From Fontimonas thermophila (GTDB taxonomy: Bacteria > Pseudomonadota > Gammaproteobacteria > Nevskiales > Nevskiaceae), in NCBI RefSeq assembly GCF_900113085.1, contig NZ_FOOC01000001.1, positions 124,001 through 188,000 of the forward strand: DNA of 64,000 nt. Reading direction: 5' to 3'. The position numbers and the translations under genes are program-made. Numbering within the stretch: position 1 is the stretch's first letter; each line of letters begins with the position of its first letter. The notes below the pieces were generated by a model. The model was given only the letters and a program-made list of their open reading frames with translations. It was not told where the DNA came from and did not search any database. Of this stretch, positions 53,019-61,427 are shown piece by piece.

Positions 53019-55136
53019 ATGTCCGTTTCGCGGCCGCTGATCCGGATATTGGGACGCCAGCGCGCGCGTGCCCTGCAGGGCTGGCTGCTGCTGATCGCCC
53101 TCGCCCTGCTCGCCGCCGGGCTGCTGCTGCAGCTCGGGCTGGGCCCGCTGCTCGCGAAATATGGCAGCGCCGCCTGGCCGCTGATCCAACTGCACGCTGC
53201 GCTCCAGGTGCTGCTGGTGCTGCTGGTCGCCTACGGCGTATGGCGGCGCAGCGTACGCCAGCCACTCGTCGAATTGCGGCGCAAGCTGCGGGCGCGCAGG
53301 TTGCGCCAGCGGACCGCTCACCGTCACGCACGGCACGAGCAACTGGCGCAGGAAAACGACAAGCGCGGCGAGCAGCTCAATGCCCTGCTGCAGATCAACC
53401 GCAGCATGCGCGACCGCCTGACGCGGCTCGCCGCGGAGCAGCAAGCCGCGCTGGGCCTGCGCGATGCCGTGCTCAACACGGTCCAGGACGCCGTGTTGGT
53501 CACCGACGCGACCGGCACCGTCGTCGGCGTGAGCCCGGCGACGGCAACGCTGCTGCGCGCTCCGCGCGAAAGCCTGATCGGCAAGCGCTTCGACGACGTC
53601 GCGCCGCTGTTCCAGGACGGCCCCGAACAGTTCCGCGACTTTCCGCTGCGCAACTTCCTGCCTCGCGTGCTCGGTTCCGGCTCCGGCATCCCGCAGATCC
53701 AGCAGGCGGTGCTCGTCAACCACGAGAACGAGCCGGTCCCGGTGTTCGTCACCGCCGGTGCGATCCTCGATGGCACCGGGCGCACGCTCGGCTGCACCGT
53801 GCGCTTCAGCCGGGCCGACGACCCGAACGCCGTCGCGCACACCGAGAAGCCGACGCTGTCGCTCAGCGACGCCGACATGCAGGGCTGGGGCTCCAAACTG
53901 CTGTCGCGGGAGCCTTTCGAACGCCGCCTCGACGAGCTCATCGCCGAGGCCAAATCCACCGGCGTGCAGCACATGCTGCTGTACCTGCGCGTCGACGACC
54001 TCGACCGCATCAACGAGCAGCACGGTTACTGGGCCGGCGAGCAGGCGCTGTGGCATGCGGCCAAGAATTTCGCGATGTCGCTGGTCGACGCCGGCAGCGG
54101 TTACCGCTACTCCAACGCGCGCATGGCGGCGCTGCTGATCGGCCACGACGAGAGACGCGCGGCTGAAGTGGCCGAGCGCGTGCGCAAGCACGCCGAGGAC
54201 CATCCGCTGGTCTGGCAGGGCCAGCGCATACCCTGCACGTTCAGCATCGCCCTCGTGCCGATCACCCGCGAGACCGTGGACCGCTCCGCCGTCCTTGGCG
54301 TCGCCGAGAATCTGCTGCTGCTCGCCAAGCAGCACGGCGGCAACCGCGTGCAACGCGATGTCCCCGATGCCGTGGTGGCATCGCGCCGCCGGGACGACCA
54401 GGCCTGGCTCGCGTGGCTGCTGCCCCGCCTGGAGGACGGTCGCGCGCACCTGATCTCTCAGGAGCTGCGCTCGCTGACAACCCCGCCCGAGCGACCGCTG
54501 GTCGAGTTCTTCATCCGCGTCGAGGACGACGACGGCGTCTGGCTCGAGCCGGGCTACTATCTGCCGGCGATCGAACGCCTGCAGCAGTCGCGGCGGGTCG
54601 ATCTATGGGCATTGCAACACCTGCTCGATGCACTCGCCGCCAATCCGCACCTGCTCGAAACGCACGCAGTGGCGAGTCTCAATCTTGCATCACAGAGCCT
54701 GATCGACCCCTCGTTCGCGCCGGCTGCCTTCGAAATCATCGGCAACTCATCGGTGGCGGCCGACCGGCTGTGCCTCGAGATCGACGAGTCCTTCGCCGTG
54801 AGCCAAAGCTCGGTGGTGCAGCGCTTCATGGAGCAGCTGCGGCCGCTCGGTGTGCGCTTTGCGCTCGACCGCTGCCATACGACGACCGGCCTCACCCAAC
54901 TGCGCCACCTGCCGGTCGATTACATGAAGATCCATCCGCACGTGACCCGCAACATCGAGTTCGATGCGCTCGATCGTTCACATCTCGAATGGCTGTGCGA
55001 GGCCGCTCACCTGCTTCGGCGCAAAACCGCCGCAATCAACATCGAATCCGAATCCGCGCTCGCGCTGCTGCGCGCCGCCGGCGTCGATTACGTCCAGGGC
55101 AGCGCGGTGAACAAAATCGGCCCGCTGATGACCTGA
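53019..55136 (+). CDS. Membrane protein with PAS and degenerate GGDEF and EAL domains
   Basis: The 705-residue protein has two membrane helices (about 20-42 and 55-75), a charged coiled-coil (about 85-150), a PAS domain (about 148-265), a GGDEF-like domain (about 290-430) and an EAL-like domain (about 445-700). In the GGDEF-like domain the signature is replaced by YSNARMAALLI. In the EAL-like domain the EAL triplet is ISQELRSL, the DDFG motif is ALDRCHTTTG, and the late Glu motif reads NIESESALAL. Catalysis of either kind is unlikely; binding of cyclic di-GMP or partner control, as in FimX-type proteins, is possible. It is tightly linked to engB. Confidence 0.88.
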   Translation: MSVSRPLIRILGRQRARALQGWLLLIALALLAAGLLLQLGLGPLLAKYGSAAWPLIQLHAALQVLLVLLVAYGVWRRSVRQPLVELRRKLRARRLRQRTAHRHARHEQLAQENDKRGEQLNALLQINRSMRDRLTRLAAEQQAALGLRDAVLNTVQDAVLVTDATGTVVGVSPATATLLRAPRESLIGKRFDDVAPLFQDGPEQFRDFPLRNFLPRVLGSGSGIPQIQQAVLVNHENEPVPVFVTAGAILDGTGRTLGCTVRFSRADDPNAVAHTEKPTLSLSDADMQGWGSKLLSREPFERRLDELIAEAKSTGVQHMLLYLRVDDLDRINEQHGYWAGEQALWHAAKNFAMSLVDAGSGYRYSNARMAALLIGHDERRAAEVAERVRKHAEDHPLVWQGQRIPCTFSIALVPITRETVDRSAVLGVAENLLLLAKQHGGNRVQRDVPDAVVASRRRDDQAWLAWLLPRLEDGRAHLISQELRSLTTPPERPLVEFFIRVEDDDGVWLEPGYYLPAIERLQQSRRVDLWALQHLLDALAANPHLLETHAVASLNLASQSLIDPSFAPAAFEIIGNSSVAADRLCLEIDESFAVSQSSVVQRFMEQLRPLGVRFALDRCHTTTGLTQLRHLPVDYMKIHPHVTRNIEFDALDRSHLEWLCEAAHLLRRKTAAINIESESALALLRAAGVDYVQGSAVNKIGPLMT

Positions 55137-55204
55137 TGCGGCAGGGCCACGGCGTCACCCCGCCACAAAATCGCAGGCCGTACGAGCCAAGACGACAAGA
55201 CAAG

Positions 55205-55229
55205 AAAAAGCCCGGTGGGGAACCGGGCT
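55205..55229 (-). terminator. Terminator-like hairpin oriented to the minus strand
   Basis: AGCCCGGT (55209-55216) and ACCGGGCT (55222-55229) form a perfect 8-bp stem with a 5-nt loop, and the minus strand continues with five T residues. No minus-strand gene is known upstream of it, so it either ends an unannotated minus RNA or is a leader hairpin of the plus strand. Confidence 0.6.
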
Positions 55230-55391
55230 CGAAGGGAGGAGGAAAAACCATGTTGCCCCGCCGTGCCAGTAAGGGGGCGGCCCGACGGAGCACGCTTAGT
55301 TTGCGCAACCCCAGGGAGTACCGCTGTCCGCCGAACGGAACCGATCGTGTAGGAAAATTCTCAATCGCACCAAAAGCCGGATGGGGGGTGG
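55230..55391 (+). other. Structured leader region before dtd with a strong but orphan ribosome-binding site
   Basis: GGAGGAGG (55235-55242) stands 7 nt before an ATG (55250), an ideal initiation site, yet the frame (MLPRRASKGAARRSTLSLRN) runs into dtd in another phase and does not look like a conserved gene. Downstream GC-rich arms (GCCCC near 55255 and GGGGC near 55273) can pair. The stretch may be an upstream peptide, a regulatory leader or an RNA gene on either strand. Confidence 0.35.
55301..55322 (+). repeat. Copy 1 of a short motif repeated before dtd and hisB
   Basis: This 22-nt copy reads TTGCGCAACCC, CA, GGGAGTACC. The second copy, at 55864-55883, lacks the CA and has TC for TT. Both sit in gaps before plus-strand genes. 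Confidence 0.5.
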
Positions 55392-55832
55392 ATGATTGGC
55401 CTGTTACAGCGGGTGTCCGAAGCCTCGGTGAGCGTTGGCGGCCATCGCATCGCCGCGATCGGCCCCGGCTTGCTGGTACTGGTCGGTATTCAGCGCAGCG
55501 ACGGCGAGGCGCAGGCCGAGCGGCTGCTCGACCGCGTGCTCGGCTATCGCGTCTTCGCCGACGATCGCGGCCGCATGAACCGCTCGCTGCGCGACCACGG
55601 CGGCGGCCTGCTGCTGGTACCGCAGTTCACGCTCGCGGCGGATACCCACTCGGGCACGCGGGCGGGGTTTTCCACGGCGGCGCCGCCAGAGCAGGCGCGC
55701 AGGCTTTTCGAATGGCTGGTGACGCGCGCCCAGCACCTGTGGCCGACCGTCGGCAGCGGCATCTTCGGCGCCGACATGCAGGTCGGCCTAGTCAACGACG
55801 GCCCGGTGACGTTCTGGCTGGAGGCGCATTGA
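55392..55832 (+). CDS. dtd: D-aminoacyl-tRNA deacylase Dtd
   Basis: Dtd removes D-amino acids wrongly loaded on tRNA. The 146-residue protein shows the two active-site motifs: LLVPQFTLAAD, where the usual Ser-Gln is Pro-Gln, and the Gly-cisPro loop NDGPVTFWLEA. It lies between the GGDEF-EAL gene and hisB on the same strand. A G-rich stretch (55383-55388) precedes ATG 55392. Confidence 0.94.
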   Translation: MIGLLQRVSEASVSVGGHRIAAIGPGLLVLVGIQRSDGEAQAERLLDRVLGYRVFADDRGRMNRSLRDHGGGLLLVPQFTLAADTHSGTRAGFSTAAPPEQARRLFEWLVTRAQHLWPTVGSGIFGADMQVGLVNDGPVTFWLEAH

Positions 55833-55856
55833 GCAAACCGCGCAGCCCCGGGCAAG

Positions 55857-55885
55857 TTCAAATTCGCGCAACCCGGGAGTACCAT
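55857..55885 (+). promoter_or_regulatory. Candidate promoter of the hisB operon
   Basis: TTCAAA (55857-55862) and TACCAT (55880-55885) are separated by exactly 17 nt, 32 nt before the hisB ATG. Each hexamer matches the sigma-70 consensus at four of six positions. The spacer and -10 contain the second copy of the short repeat. Confidence 0.45.
55864..55883 (+). repeat. Copy 2 of the short motif, before hisB
   Basis: This 20-nt copy reads TCGCGCAACCC then GGGAGTACC, matching copy 1 except for one base and a 2-nt gap. It overlaps the candidate hisB promoter. Confidence 0.5.
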
Positions 55886-55917
55886 AGCCGCCCCTTTGTG
55901 CCAGCCTCTTAGGGCCC

Positions 55918-56511
55918 ATGGCCGCCCGCACCGCTAGCGTCGAACGCAATACGCGCGAGACCCAGATCCGGGTCAGTCTGAACCTCGATGGTTCGGGTCA
56001 GTCGCGCCTGGACACCGGCATCCCCTTCCTCGAGCACATGCTCGACCAGGTCGCCCGCCATGGCCTGATCGATCTCGACATCCAGGCGCGCGGCGACCGG
56101 CACATCGACGACCATCACACCGTCGAGGACATCGGCATCACTCTGGGCCAGGCCTTCGACCAGGCGCTCGGCGACAAGAAGGGGCTTGTGCGCTACGGCC
56201 ACAGCTACGTGCCGCTCGACGAGGCGCTCTCGCGCGTCGTCGTCGATTTGTCCGGCCGGCCGGGGCTCGAATATTTCGTCGAGTTTCCGCGCGGGCGCAT
56301 CGGCACCTTCGACGTCGATCTGTTCCGCGAGTTCTTCCAGGGTTTCGTCAATCACGCCAAGGTGACGCTGCACATCGACTGCCTGCGCGGCCGCAACGCG
56401 CACCACATCGTCGAAACCGTGTTCAAGGCGTTCGGCCGCGCGCTGCGCATGGCCTGCGGCCGCGATGCGCGTCTCGGCGATACGGTGCCATCGACCAAGG
56501 GCAGCCTGTAG
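55918..56511 (+). CDS. hisB: Imidazoleglycerol-phosphate dehydratase HisB (monofunctional)
   Basis: HisB carries out the sixth reaction step of histidine synthesis. The 197-residue product is the dehydratase only, without the phosphatase domain found in enteric HisB. Metal-binding motifs are present: the [14 protein letters not shown] histidines, [11 protein letters not shown], and the second [15 protein letters not shown]. It heads hisB-hisH-hisA-hisF-hisE. hisG, hisD, hisC and hisI are not in this window. Confidence 0.96.
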   Translation: MAARTASVERNTRETQIRVSLNLDGSGQSRLDTGIPFLEHMLDQVARHGLIDLDIQARGDRHIDDHHTVEDIGITLGQAFDQALGDKKGLVRYGHSYVPLDEALSRVVVDLSGRPGLEYFVEFPRGRIGTFDVDLFREFFQGFVNHAKVTLHIDCLRGRNAHHIVETVFKAFGRALRMACGRDARLGDTVPSTKGSL

Positions 56512-56586
56512 GCATCCTCCCCAGATGAACGCGTTTTCCCCCCATTGCGACGTCCGCGCGGCGGGCCCGTGGAGTGACCGTCCGGC

Positions 56587-57225
56587 ATGAGCGCGATCGG
56601 CATCATCGATTACGGCATGGGCAATCTGCACTCGCTCGGCAAGGCGCTGGAGCGGGTCTCATCATCGGGCCGCGTGCTCATCAGCTACGACCCCGAGGAA
56701 CTGCTGTCCTGCGACCGCCTGGTATTGCCGGGCGTCGGCGGTGTGCGCGAATGCATGAAAGAGCTGTGCCGCCTGGAATTGAACGAGATGATCGTCGAGG
56801 CCGCGCGCAGCAAGCCGATGCTGGGCATCTGCCTGGGCATGCAGGTGATGCTCGAGTGGAGCGACGAAAACGGCGGGGTGGCAGCGCTGGGGCTGTTCCC
56901 TGGCAAGGTCGTGCGCTTTCCCGATCCTTCGCCGGGCACGCCGGGCGCGCGCCTGAAGGTGCCGCACATGGGCTGGAACCGCGTCCGCCAGGCGCAGGCC
57001 CATCCGTTGTGGGCCGGCGTGCCGGACGAATCCTGGTTCTATTTCGTCCACAGCTATCACGCGCAGCCGGCCGATCCCGCGCATGTGCTCGGCACGGCCG
57101 AGTATGGGCATCCGTTTGCCGCTGCGATCGCGCGCGACAACATCGCCGCGTTCCAGTTCCACCCGGAAAAATCGCAGAACGTCGGCATGACCCTGCTCGC
57201 CAACTTCACCCAGTGGAGTCCTTAA
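56587..57225 (+). CDS. hisH: Imidazole glycerol phosphate synthase, glutaminase subunit HisH
   Basis: HisH supplies ammonia from glutamine to HisF. The 212-residue class-I amidotransferase has the nucleophile Cys82 in GICLGMQVML and the His-Glu pair in FQFHPEKSQ near the C terminus; VLPGVGGVRECM forms the oxyanion region. GGAG (56571-56574) precedes ATG 56587. It follows hisB by 75 nt. Confidence 0.96.
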   Translation: MSAIGIIDYGMGNLHSLGKALERVSSSGRVLISYDPEELLSCDRLVLPGVGGVRECMKELCRLELNEMIVEAARSKPMLGICLGMQVMLEWSDENGGVAALGLFPGKVVRFPDPSPGTPGARLKVPHMGWNRVRQAQAHPLWAGVPDESWFYFVHSYHAQPADPAHVLGTAEYGHPFAAAIARDNIAAFQFHPEKSQNVGMTLLANFTQWSP

Positions 57226-57367
57226 AGGCCACGGCTTGCCAGCACCCCGGGGTTTGCGGCACAGTGGCTACCGACGTCAGGATTCCAGCCGAAATCCCAA
57301 GCAAACCCCGGCCCGCATCACGCCGAGCACCGACAGACGTTATTCCACCCACGCTTTCGTACAGCCG

Positions 57368-58093
57368 ATGCTGTTGATACCCGCGATCGATCTCAAGGGC
57401 GGCCAGTGCGTCCGCCTGCGCCAGGGCCGGATGGATGACGTCACGGTGTTCTCCGACGATCCCGTGGCCGTGGCCCGACGCTGGGCCGATGAAGGGGCTG
57501 AGCGCATCCACATCGTCGACCTCGACGGCGCGGTCAAGGGCCAGCCGATCAACATCGACAGCGTCGAGCGCATCGCCGCGGCGGTGAACGTGCCGATCCA
57601 GGTCGGCGGCGGCATTCGCGACGAGGAAACCGTGCAGCGGTATCTCAACGCCGGTGTGCAGTACGTGATCATCGGCACCAAAGCGATCAATGCGCCGCAT
57701 TTCCTGCACGATCTGTGCCTGGAATTTCCCCGTCATATCATCGTCAGCCTCGACGCCAAGGACGGGCGCGTTGCGCTCAACGGCTGGTCCAAGCTGACCG
57801 GGCACGACGTGATCGAAACCGCGCTGCACTGCGAGCGCGACGGCGTCGAAGCCATCATCTACACCGACATCACCCGCGACGGCATGATGCAGGGGTTCAA
57901 CGTCGAATCCACGCGTGCGCTGGCGCGGGCCCTGCGCACGCCGGTGCTCGCTTCCGGCGGCGTCAGCTCGCTGGACGATATCCACCGCCTCAAGGAGCTG
58001 GAAGGCGACGGCGTTGCCGGCGCCATCATCGGCCGTGCGCTCTACCAGGGTAGCCTCAGCCTCAAGGAGGCGTTGAAGATCGCCCGCGCGTAA
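57368..58093 (+). CDS. hisA: ProFAR isomerase HisA
   Basis: HisA isomerises the ProFAR intermediate to PRFAR. The 241-residue beta/alpha barrel has the catalytic Asp8 in IPAIDLKGG, the second in YTDITRDGM, and phosphate loops VGGGIR and ASGGVSS. ATG 57368 is used; the frame extends upstream through the 142-nt gap after hisH, but without homology. Confidence 0.96.
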   Translation: MLLIPAIDLKGGQCVRLRQGRMDDVTVFSDDPVAVARRWADEGAERIHIVDLDGAVKGQPINIDSVERIAAAVNVPIQVGGGIRDEETVQRYLNAGVQYVIIGTKAINAPHFLHDLCLEFPRHIIVSLDAKDGRVALNGWSKLTGHDVIETALHCERDGVEAIIYTDITRDGMMQGFNVESTRALARALRTPVLASGGVSSLDDIHRLKELEGDGVAGAIIGRALYQGSLSLKEALKIARA

Positions 58094-58162
58094 AGAGAGA
58101 GCGGGCCGATGACCGCCCGCGCGCCAGCCCTGCGCTAGTTCCCCAACCCCGCCCACGCTCCC

Positions 58163-58957
58163 GTGCTCGCCAAACGCATCATTCCTTGTCTCGACATCGA
58201 CCGCGGTCGTGTCGTCAAAGGCGTCAAGTTCGAGGACATACGCGACGCCGGCGATCCGGTCGAGGTCGCGCGCAAATACGATTATCAGGGCGCCGACGAA
58301 CTGGTATTTCTCGACATCACCGCGAGCGCCGAAGACCGGCCGACGCTGTTCCAGACCGTGGAGCAGGTCGCGCGCGAGATTTACATCCCGCTCACCGTCG
58401 GTGGTGGCGTGCGCAGCTGCGCCGACGTGCGTGCGCTGCTCTCGGCCGGGGCCGACAAGGTCAGCATCAACACGGCGGCGGTCGAAAACCCCCGCTTCGT
58501 CACCGAAGCCGGCGAGCGCTACGGGGTGCAGTGCATCGTCGTTGCCATCGACTGCAAGCGCGTCGTGAAGAAGTCGCCGCTGGGCCGCAAGCCCAAGACC
58601 GAGCCGCCACGCTGGGAGGTGTTCACGCACGGCGGCCGCCGCGCCACCGGACTCGACGCCGTCGAATGGGCCGTCACCATGGTCGAGCACGGCGCCGGCG
58701 AACTGCTGATCACCAGCATGGATCGCGATGGCACCAAGTCCGGCTATGACCTCGAGCTGCTGCAGGCGATCAGCGCCACCGTACCCGTGCCGGTGATCGC
58801 GTCCGGCGGGGTCGGCACCCTGGACCATCTCTACGACGGCCTGACCGCCGGCGGTGCCGATGCGGTCCTCGCCGCCAGCATTTTTCACCAGGGCACCCAT
58901 ACCATCGGCGAGGCCAAGCGCTACCTCGCCGACAAAGGGGTGCCTGTGCGCATCTGA
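58163..58957 (+). CDS. hisF: Imidazole glycerol phosphate synthase, cyclase subunit HisF
   Basis: HisF closes the imidazole ring with ammonia from HisH. The 264-residue barrel has Asp11 in [15 protein letters not shown], the second catalytic Asp in [14 protein letters not shown], and phosphate-binding VGGGVRS and ASGGVG. The start is GTG 58163, which gives the conserved N terminus. A family insertion, [23 protein letters not shown], is present as in other Gammaproteobacteria. Confidence 0.96.
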   Translation: MLAKRIIPCLDIDRGRVVKGVKFEDIRDAGDPVEVARKYDYQGADELVFLDITASAEDRPTLFQTVEQVAREIYIPLTVGGGVRSCADVRALLSAGADKVSINTAAVENPRFVTEAGERYGVQCIVVAIDCKRVVKKSPLGRKPKTEPPRWEVFTHGGRRATGLDAVEWAVTMVEHGAGELLITSMDRDGTKSGYDLELLQAISATVPVPVIASGGVGTLDHLYDGLTAGGADAVLAASIFHQGTHTIGEAKRYLADKGVPVRI

Positions 58958-59029
58958 ACCGCGGCGATCCGCATCGCGCCCCCGCGTCAGCCATCCAGGC
59001 GTAAACTGTCGCCGGAGTGCAACCTGACG

Positions 59030-59377
59030 GTGACATCCTTGACTTCCGCCGGCGACATTCTTGGCGAGCTGTACCGCGTGCTGCAGGCCCGCAAGTCCGC
59101 GGACCCCGATCGTTCGTACGTCGCCAGCCTCTATGCCAAGGGGATGGACGCGATTCTGAAGAAAATCGGCGAGGAGGCGGCAGAAACCCTGATCGCCGCG
59201 AAAAACGGGGACGACGGTGCGCTCGTGCACGAGCTCGCCGATCTGTGGTTCCACACGCTGGTGCTGCTGGCCCAGCGCGATCTGCCGCTGACGCGGCTCA
59301 CCGACGAGCTGGCGCGTCGGTTCGGTACGTCGGGTCATGCCGAGAAGGCGGCCCGTTTGCAAGACAAGACGAGGTAA
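59030..59377 (+). CDS. hisE: Phosphoribosyl-ATP pyrophosphatase HisE (without HisI)
   Basis: HisE hydrolyses phosphoribosyl-ATP. The 115-residue all-helical protein has the MazG-like motif [21 protein letters not shown] and [13 protein letters not shown]. The partner enzyme HisI (phosphoribosyl-AMP cyclohydrolase) is normally fused to HisE or encoded just before it; here only 72 nt separate hisF and hisE, so it is missing from the cluster. GTG 59030 is the proposed start, with GGAG 13 nt upstream. tatA follows after 5 nt. Confidence 0.93.
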   Translation: MTSLTSAGDILGELYRVLQARKSADPDRSYVASLYAKGMDAILKKIGEEAAETLIAAKNGDDGALVHELADLWFHTLVLLAQRDLPLTRLTDELARRFGTSGHAEKAARLQDKTR

Positions 59378-59382
59378 GGCAC

Positions 59383-59613
59383 ATGGGATCTCTGAGCATT
59401 GGTCACTGGCTGATCGTCCTGCTGATCGTCCTGCTGATCTTCGGCACCAAGAAGCTGCGCAACCTCGGCGGCGATCTCGGCAGCGCGATCAAGAATTTCA
59501 AACAGGCGATGAAAGAGGGTGAAACCGAGGGCAAGGACGCCGCCGGCCAGATCACCGCCGCCGACAGCAAGCCCACCGGCAGCGACGCAACGCGGCAGAA
59601 CGAGAAGATCTAG
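59383..59613 (+). CDS. tatA: Sec-independent protein translocase TatA
   Basis: TatA forms the size-fitting pore for folded proteins. The 76-residue protein has an N-terminal helix ([15 protein letters not shown]), the hinge [14 protein letters not shown], an amphipathic helix ([11 protein letters not shown]) and an acidic tail. It lies 5 nt after hisE and is followed by tatB and tatC. Confidence 0.96.
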   Translation: MGSLSIGHWLIVLLIVLLIFGTKKLRNLGGDLGSAIKNFKQAMKEGETEGKDAAGQITAADSKPTGSDATRQNEKI

Positions 59614-59655
59614 CCACAGCACCACCGCGCATCGTCGCGCCGGCTGGGGTCCGCC

Positions 59656-59973
59656 ATGTTCGACATCGGCTTCTCCGAACTGCTGCTGTGCTTCGTCATC
59701 GCGCTGATCGTGCTCGGCCCGGAAAAACTGCCGGGTGTGGCGCGCACACTCGGCCGCTGGACCGGCCAGGCGCGTGGTTATCTGCGCCATCTGACCGCGG
59801 AGCTGGACCGCGAGGCCAGGCTGGCCGAACTCAAACGGCAGCTCGAAGACGCCAACCGGCTGCTCCGCGACCAGGGCCAGGCCGTCCAGGACGCCGTCCA
59901 GCGCACGATCGCCGATGTCGGCACCCAGCCGCCCCGACCCGGTACGGGTGATCCGCGCAGCGACGACCGCTGA
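59656..59973 (+). CDS. tatB: Sec-independent protein translocase TatB
   Basis: TatB binds twin-arginine signals with TatC. The 105-residue protein starts MFDIGFSELLLCFVIALIVLGPEKLP in blocks, with the E and GPEKLP typical of TatB, followed by an amphipathic helix and a charged tail. It lies 3 nt before tatC. Confidence 0.95.
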   Translation: MFDIGFSELLLCFVIALIVLGPEKLPGVARTLGRWTGQARGYLRHLTAELDREARLAELKRQLEDANRLLRDQGQAVQDAVQRTIADVGTQPPRPGTGDPRSDDR

Positions 59974-59976
59974 CCC

Positions 59977-60738
59977 ATGACCGAATCCGAACAACCCGAG
60001 CAGCCGCTGGTCGCGCATCTTCTGGAACTGCGCGACCGCTTGCTCAAGATCGTCTGGGGCGTGGCGCTGGTCTTCCTGCCGCTGGTGATCTACGCCAAGG
60101 AGCTCTACGCCTGGCTGGCGCAGCCCTTGCTGCGCATGCTGCCCGAAGGCGCGTCGATGATCGCAACGGAAGTCGCCTCGCCGTTCTTCACGCCGATCAA
60201 GCTCGCCGCGCTGGTCGCCTGCTTCGTCGCGATGCCGTGGGTGCTCTACCAGGTCTGGGCGTTCGTCGCACCCGGTCTGTACAAGAGCGAAAGGCGCCTG
60301 GTCGTGCCCCTGATGGTGTCGAGCACGCTGTTGTTCTACCTGGGCATCGCGTTTGCCTATTTCCTGGTGCTGCCGACGGTGTTCAAGTTCATCGTCGGCA
60401 TCGCACCCGAAGGCGTCGCGGTGATGACCGACATCAGCAAATACCTGGATTTCGTGCTCGGCCTGTTCCTGGCGTTCGGCCTGGCGTTCGAAACCCCGGT
60501 CGCGCTGGTGCTGCTGGTCAAGACCGGCTTCGTCACACCGGCGAAGCTCGCGTCGATCCGCGAGTATGTGTTCGTCGGCGCCTTCGTCGTCGGCGCGATC
60601 TTCACGCCACCGGACGTGGTCTCGCAGATCATGCTCGCCATCCCGGTGTATCTGCTCTACGAGCTCGGCATCGTCGCCGCGCGCATTCTCGTGCCGGACA
60701 GCCGCGAGGTCGAGCAGCAACAGCAAGGCGGCGGCTGA
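59977..60738 (+). CDS. tatC: Sec-independent protein translocase TatC
   Basis: TatC is the receptor core of the twin-arginine system. The 253-residue, six-helix protein has HLLELRDRLLKI at the N terminus, the FFTPIKLA segment, YQVWAFVAPGLYKSERR in the first cytoplasmic loop and GLAFETPV with PPDVVSQIMLA. The Gln-rich C terminus is short. It ends the his-tat transcript; a strong stem follows at once. Confidence 0.97.
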   Translation: MTESEQPEQPLVAHLLELRDRLLKIVWGVALVFLPLVIYAKELYAWLAQPLLRMLPEGASMIATEVASPFFTPIKLAALVACFVAMPWVLYQVWAFVAPGLYKSERRLVVPLMVSSTLLFYLGIAFAYFLVLPTVFKFIVGIAPEGVAVMTDISKYLDFVLGLFLAFGLAFETPVALVLLVKTGFVTPAKLASIREYVFVGAFVVGAIFTPPDVVSQIMLAIPVYLLYELGIVAARILVPDSREVEQQQQGGG

Positions 60739-60754
60739 TCCGTGCGCACATCAG

Positions 60755-60796
60755 AGCGGGTGCCGGCAAGGGCCTGCGCCCGCTGCCGGCCCCGCT
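60755..60796. repeat. Inverted repeat between convergent tatC and yceI
   Basis: AGCGGGTGCCGGCA (60755-60768) pairs with TGCCGGCCCCGCT (60784-60796): 13 bp with one bulged T. No T run follows on either strand. It probably marks the end of both transcripts. The design, with a 6-bp part, bulged T and 7-bp part, resembles the one at 24224-24292. Confidence 0.65.
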
Positions 60797-60808
60797 GGGG
60801 TAAACCGC

Positions 60809-61378
60809 TTACGGCTGCTTCGACGCCTCGACCTGGATCTTGAGCTTGACCTCCTCGCCGATTGCGGGCGAGTACGCGCTAATGCCCCAGTCGCTGCGCC
60901 GGATCGTCGCTTCTGCATCCGCGCCGCAGTGCGGCACTTTCTTCATCGGATGCTCCTTGCAGACGAAGTGGGTGATCTCCAGCGTCACCGGGCGGGTGAC
61001 GCCGTGCATCGTCAGCTCGCCGGTGACCGCTTCCAGTTCATCCCCGTCGAACTCCAGCTGGTTGGACTTGAAGGTGATCGTCGGGTATTTGGCCACGTCG
61101 AAGAAATCCGGGTTCTTCAGATGCTCGGTGAGCTTGGGTACCGCGGTGTGCAGGGAGTTCGCATCGATCGTGACCTCGATACGTCCGGTTTTGGCGGCGC
61201 GGTCGAGCACGATCGTCCCCTGGGTGCGGGTGAAGCTGCCGCGCGTCGTCGAAAAGCCGAGGTGGCTGACTTCGAACGTCGGCAGCGTGTGGGTGTCGTC
61301 GATGACGTAGGTCTCGGGCGCGGCAACGGCCACGCCGCCTGTGGTCAACAGCATCAGCGCCAGCAATCGTCTCTTCAT
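60809..61378 (-). CDS. YceI-family periplasmic protein (first copy)
   Basis: The 189-residue exported lipocalin-like protein has a signal peptide (1-20, GVAVA-A) and YceI signatures: YVIDDTHTLPTFEVSHLGFSTTRG in blocks, FDVAKYPTITFKS, GELTMHGVTRPVTLEI and RSDWGISAYSPAIGEEVKL. Members bind a long isoprenoid or similar lipid. It has two cysteines (FVCKEHP, PHCGAD) unlike the next copy. It is last in the b561-YceI-YceI set. Confidence 0.93.
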   Translation of the reverse strand: MKRRLLALMLLTTGGVAVAAPETYVIDDTHTLPTFEVSHLGFSTTRGSFTRTQGTIVLDRAAKTGRIEVTIDANSLHTAVPKLTEHLKNPDFFDVAKYPTITFKSNQLEFDGDELEAVTGELTMHGVTRPVTLEITHFVCKEHPMKKVPHCGADAEATIRRSDWGISAYSPAIGEEVKLKIQVEASKQP

Positions 61379-61427
61379 CTTGCGTCTCCTTGTGCGGTAC
61401 TGCTCCTGAAAAACCGGGTCGGGGGCT

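Noticed and set aside
55250-55912. Protein gene starting at the strong ribosome-binding site before dtd
   Set aside because: The frame overlaps most of dtd out of phase and has no gene-like composition after the first 30 codons; kept only as an unexplained leader.
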